From the NCBI GenBank assembly GCA_002477825.1, contig DLKT01000040.1:1-8540 (forward strand): DNA of 8,540 nucleotides, in the 5' to 3' direction. The position numbers and the translations under genes are program-made. The notes under the pieces were generated by a model that made no database searches, had not been told where the DNA came from, and was given only the letters and a program-made list of their open reading frames with translations. Shown here piece by piece: positions 6,835 to 8,540 of this stretch. The number at the start of each line of letters is the position of its first letter. Positions within the stretch are counted from its first letter, which is position 1. Origin of the DNA: Caryophanales bacterium UBA7581 (lineage in GTDB: Bacteria; Bacillota_I; Bacilli_A; RFN20; CAG-826).

Positions 6835-7017
6835 CGTGGTCCTAGGCGCTACGCTGTCCACGATTCGATTTTCGCGCTGGTCATAGGGCAATTCACAGGT
6901 ATTATTTTGATAAGTACGTGGATTCTCCTTGGATTGGGTGCTGTTTTGTTGATACTTGATGTGTTACTTATGAAGGGTGTTGCTAAAAACTTCACTTATG
7001 AAAAACTGTTGAGATAG
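6835..7017 (+). pseudogene. 3' remnant of a membrane-protein gene, possibly an ABC permease
   Basis: An open frame of 60 codons without a start codon or ribosome binding site runs to TAG at 7015-7017. Its product has the look of a real C-terminus: an AVHDSIFALVIGQFTG part, a long hydrophobic helix (about residues 25-48, ILISTWILLGLGAVLLILDV) and a basic tail ending FTYEKLLR. Tails of that form occur in ABC-2-type permeases, but I cannot confirm the family. It begins just after a stop codon at 6832 and close to the orphan terminator, so it seems cut off by the rearrangement that placed the repeat here. It points towards the AraC gene and lies about 105 bases before it. Confidence 0.4.
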
Positions 7018-7066
7018 AATTGAACTATTGAGTTTTGGAACTGAGAAATTAAAAAGGCAAGGAAAG

Positions 7067-7096
7067 TCGAGAAAAAATTGTCGTCTACGCTATAAT
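7067..7096 (+). promoter_or_regulatory. Promoter of the AraC-type regulator gene
   Basis: A perfect TATAAT (7091-7096) has a weak TCGAGA (7067-7072) 18 bases upstream. The start codon is 26 bases past the -10 box, after an AAGGAGATG ribosome binding site (7107-7115). The weak -35 box would fit a promoter needing an activator, possibly the protein itself. Confidence 0.55.
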
Positions 7097-7122
7097 TATT
7101 GTCTGTAAGGAGATGAAGGAAT

Positions 7123-8004
7123 ATGAAAGAACAGATTTTGGCTGTCCAGCGGATGCAGGATTATATCGAGAAGAATAATGCAAAAGAAATCAATTTGTCG
7201 GACTTAGCGCGCGCGTCGTTGTTTTCTCCGTGGTATTCTTATCGACTGTTCCGTGACTCTCTTGGGTTGACGCCGACTGAGTATATCCGCAAGTATCGGC
7301 TCACGCAGGCGGCAAAAAAACTTAAAAGCGGTAAAATCAAGGTTATTGACGCAGCGTTTGACGCAGGCTTTTTGAATGTGGATACCTTCACACGGGCATT
7401 TTACAGAGAATTTGGGCTGAACCCAAGCGACTATATGAAAAATCCGGTTCCTGTCACCTTCTTTATTCCTTACGGTGCAAAATATCGAGAATTAAAAAAG
7501 GAGGACATCGACGTGTCAAACATTCAACCTATTTTCATTCAGGTTATCCGTAAGCCGGAACGCCTATGCATTATCAAACGTGGCAAGCAAGCGACAGACT
7601 ATTTCCCGTACTGCGAAGAAGTCAGTTGTGACGTTTGGGGTATTCTTATGAGTATGAAGTCGCTCTGTGGAGAACCGGTTTCCATGTGGTTACCCGAAAA
7701 ATACAAAAAGCCGAATACATCCACCTATGTGCAGGGTGTCGAGGTCGAAACCGACTACACGGGAATCATTCCGGAAGGATTTGAAACCATTCATCTGCCC
7801 GAAGCAGAATATCTGATGTTTCAAGGACCATCTTTCCGCGAAGAGGATTATTGCGAAGCTATCCGCGCGGTACAAACGGCAATGGATAGTTACGATCCAT
7901 CCGTCATTGGCTACCGCTGGGACGATGAAAATCCGCGCATTCAATTAGAACCTCGCGGACAGCGCGGATACATTGAGCTGAGAGCCGTGTGTAAATGTCA
8001 ATGA
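7123..8004 (+). CDS. AraC family regulator with C-terminal GyrI-like effector domain
   Basis: This 293-residue transcription regulator has the same layout and nearly the same length as E. coli Rob. The N-terminal AraC/XylS domain carries two helix-turn-helix units: INLSDLARASLFSPWYSYRL (about 23-42) and the family signature region about 73-105, with KVIDAAFDAGF, a FTRAFYREFGLNPSDY block and the usual IRKYRL linker helix (55-60). Residues about 135-290 form a GyrI/SbmC-like small-molecule-binding domain, with a WGILMSMK stretch, YVQGVEVE and a C-terminal RGYIELRAVC strand. Such proteins usually bind drugs or other amphipathic ligands and switch on efflux or stress genes. It has its own promoter, a good ribosome binding site and a terminator. 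Its codons use much more G and C than the rest of the window, which suggests recent transfer. Its target is not evident; no gene follows it on the same strand. Confidence 0.93.
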   Translation: MKEQILAVQRMQDYIEKNNAKEINLSDLARASLFSPWYSYRLFRDSLGLTPTEYIRKYRLTQAAKKLKSGKIKVIDAAFDAGFLNVDTFTRAFYREFGLNPSDYMKNPVPVTFFIPYGAKYRELKKEDIDVSNIQPIFIQVIRKPERLCIIKRGKQATDYFPYCEEVSCDVWGILMSMKSLCGEPVSMWLPEKYKKPNTSTYVQGVEVETDYTGIIPEGFETIHLPEAEYLMFQGPSFREEDYCEAIRAVQTAMDSYDPSVIGYRWDDENPRIQLEPRGQRGYIELRAVCKCQ

Positions 8005-8067
8005 TATTTTTAATAAAAAATAGAAACAATAATTAATAAAAAATGGAATTATAATATTAATAATGTA

Positions 8068-8108
8068 AGAGATAGCATTAGCTTGTTAATAGGTAAAATG
8101 CTATCTCT
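8068..8108 (+). terminator. Hairpin after the AraC gene, probable terminator
   Basis: AGAGATAGCATT (8068-8079) and AATGCTATCTCT (8097-8108) are perfect 12-bp arms around a 17-base loop, 63 bases past the stop codon. The T-run after it is weak (ATTTACGTTT), so termination efficiency may be modest. Confidence 0.65.
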
Positions 8109-8157
8109 ATTTACGTTTAATTAAATATATTCTTAGTTCCATAAGAAGGGCCATCAA

Positions 8158-8213
8158 TCGTTCCGTAACAATACCTATCGTCCCGTTGATAAGGCTTTCG
8201 TTCCGTAACAATA
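8158..8213. repeat. 16-bp direct repeat, 40 bases apart
   Basis: TCGTTCCGTAACAATA occurs at 8158-8173 and identically at 8198-8213, with 24 unrelated bases between. It lies in a patch richer in G and C than its surroundings, between the AraC terminator and an orphan minus-strand terminator. Minus-strand frames across it look like neither known proteins nor each other, so I see no gene here. It may be the leftover 3' part of a lost gene. Confidence 0.6.
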
Positions 8214-8214
8214 A

Positions 8215-8267
8215 TAAAAAGAAAAAGAGCCCCGTAAAAATGCCGCTTGGCACTTCTACAGGGCTCT
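8215..8267 (-). terminator. Orphan minus-strand intrinsic terminator with long stem
   Basis: On the minus strand AGAGCCC (8261-8267) pairs with GGGCTCT (8226-8232), followed inward by GTA/TAC and TGCC/GGCA across small internal loops. TTTTTCTTTTT then follows (8215-8225). The well-formed stem and T-run indicate a true terminator, but no recognisable minus-strand gene lies upstream of it. Confidence 0.75.
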
Positions 8268-8306
8268 GAATATTGCTGGCGGAAAGGATAAAGGTTCCTA
8301 TCTGCA

Positions 8307-8421
8307 AAGAAAAAAGGTCTGACACAATTTGAATCAAAACCTATGCTTTTCTTATGTGTAGGATAACCAATTTTAATACAATTTGCGTACGCCTCTGAAA
8401 AAATGCGTACAGTCAAAAAAA
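8307..8421. repeat. Interspersed element, copy C (most complete)
   Basis: The core at 8353-8413 matches copy B at 59 of 61 positions. The left part (GGTCTGACACAATTTGAATC) also aligns with copy A. A-runs bracket it: AAAAAAG at 8310-8316 and the A7 run (then G) at 8415-8421, the latter being the T-run of a minus-strand terminator. The ends can be read as short imperfect inverted repeats (GTCTG-ACAC against GACTGTACGC). The inner 60 bases form an imperfect palindrome with AATTTGAATCAAAA opposite TTTTAATACAATTT and CCTA opposite TAGG. No coding capacity is seen. Confidence 0.75.
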
Positions 8422-8445
8422 GAGACTACCCATTTAGGCAATCTC
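8415..8445 (-). terminator. Minus-strand intrinsic terminator beside repeat copy C
   Basis: On the minus strand GAGATTGCC (8437-8445) pairs with GGTAGTCTC (8422-8430) over nine base pairs, two of them U-G, around a 6-base loop. Seven T follow. The U-G pairs work only in the minus-strand RNA, which fixes the direction. It probably ends a minus-strand gene lying mostly beyond the right edge. Confidence 0.75.
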
Positions 8446-8540
8446 CTATCATACTATTATATTGCTTTTGTTCTTGCCATAGAATAACATCAACTATCAA
8501 CTTGCAGTTTTTAGTCATTCTGTTAATTAGCAAAGTAAAT

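Noticed and set aside
6830..6890. Possible tRNA or structured RNA in the GC-richer patch
   Set aside because: No cloverleaf or T-loop could be built; the patch reads better as the remnant coding sequence.
7690..7944. 84-codon minus-strand open frame inside the AraC gene
   Set aside because: It is antisense to the well-supported GyrI-like domain and has no start signals of its own.
8107..8416. Two overlapping minus-strand open frames of 76 and 99 codons
   Set aside because: They cross the orphan terminator, the 16-bp direct repeat and the interspersed element, lack ribosome binding sites, and their translations show no protein-like pattern.
8426..8539. Minus-strand frame open from the right edge for 37 codons, ending inside the terminator stem
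   Set aside because: A gene is expected to end near here because of the terminator, but this tail is too short to distinguish from chance and is not recognisable.

Overview
The window looks like an accessory region of a low-GC Gram-positive genome, most likely Lactobacillales-like. The evidence is strongly AT-rich DNA, AGGAGG-type ribosome binding sites, consensus sigma-A promoters with 17-bp spacers, U-tract terminators and an LLH-type phage holin. I cannot name the species. Almost all genes lie on the minus strand. The exception is an AraC-type regulator on the plus strand near the right end, in visibly more GC-rich DNA.

Layout from left to right. (1) 107-1056, minus: two overlapping genes for small membrane proteins I do not recognise, with their own strong promoter. 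(2) 1174-1850, minus: a two-gene phage lysis-type module (a small coiled-coil membrane protein and an LLH-family holin, joined by a 4-bp ATGA overlap). No endolysin is in view. (3) 2073-3275, minus: an AAA ATPase with a C-terminal DUF4143 domain, ended by a strong bidirectional terminator. Its promoter is preceded by a four-unit degenerate array with a 40-bp period. (4) 3659-6067, minus: a compact operon of TetR repressor, ABC ATPase and FtsX-like permease. It has a consensus promoter, a palindromic operator just downstream of the -10 box, a 4-bp overlap between regulator and ATPase, and a terminator after the permease. (5) 6231-6431, minus: a 66-codon ORF with a TTG start and a well-placed Shine-Dalgarno. 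(6) 6660-8540: a patchwork of repeats, orphan terminators, the 3' remnant of a membrane-protein gene and a Rob-like AraC/GyrI regulator with its own promoter and terminator.

Stretches without genes. 3276-3658 holds the ATPase promoter, the 40-bp array, one repeat copy and the permease terminator. 6432-6834 holds a perfect 12-bp dyad, a second repeat copy and an orphan terminator; I see nothing else there. 8005-8540 holds the AraC terminator, a 16-bp direct repeat, an orphan terminator, the third repeat copy and another minus-strand terminator.

The most interesting structure is a roughly 100-bp interspersed element present three times, near 3500-3609, 6665-6773 and 8307-8421. Each copy abuts the U-tract of a minus-strand intrinsic terminator. 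Each is bracketed by similar A-tracts, consistent with duplication of the terminator T-run on insertion. The terminator stems differ between copies while the element is shared. This suggests a MITE-like or IS-derived element that targets terminators. Two near-identical copies also bracket the AraC regulator as direct repeats.
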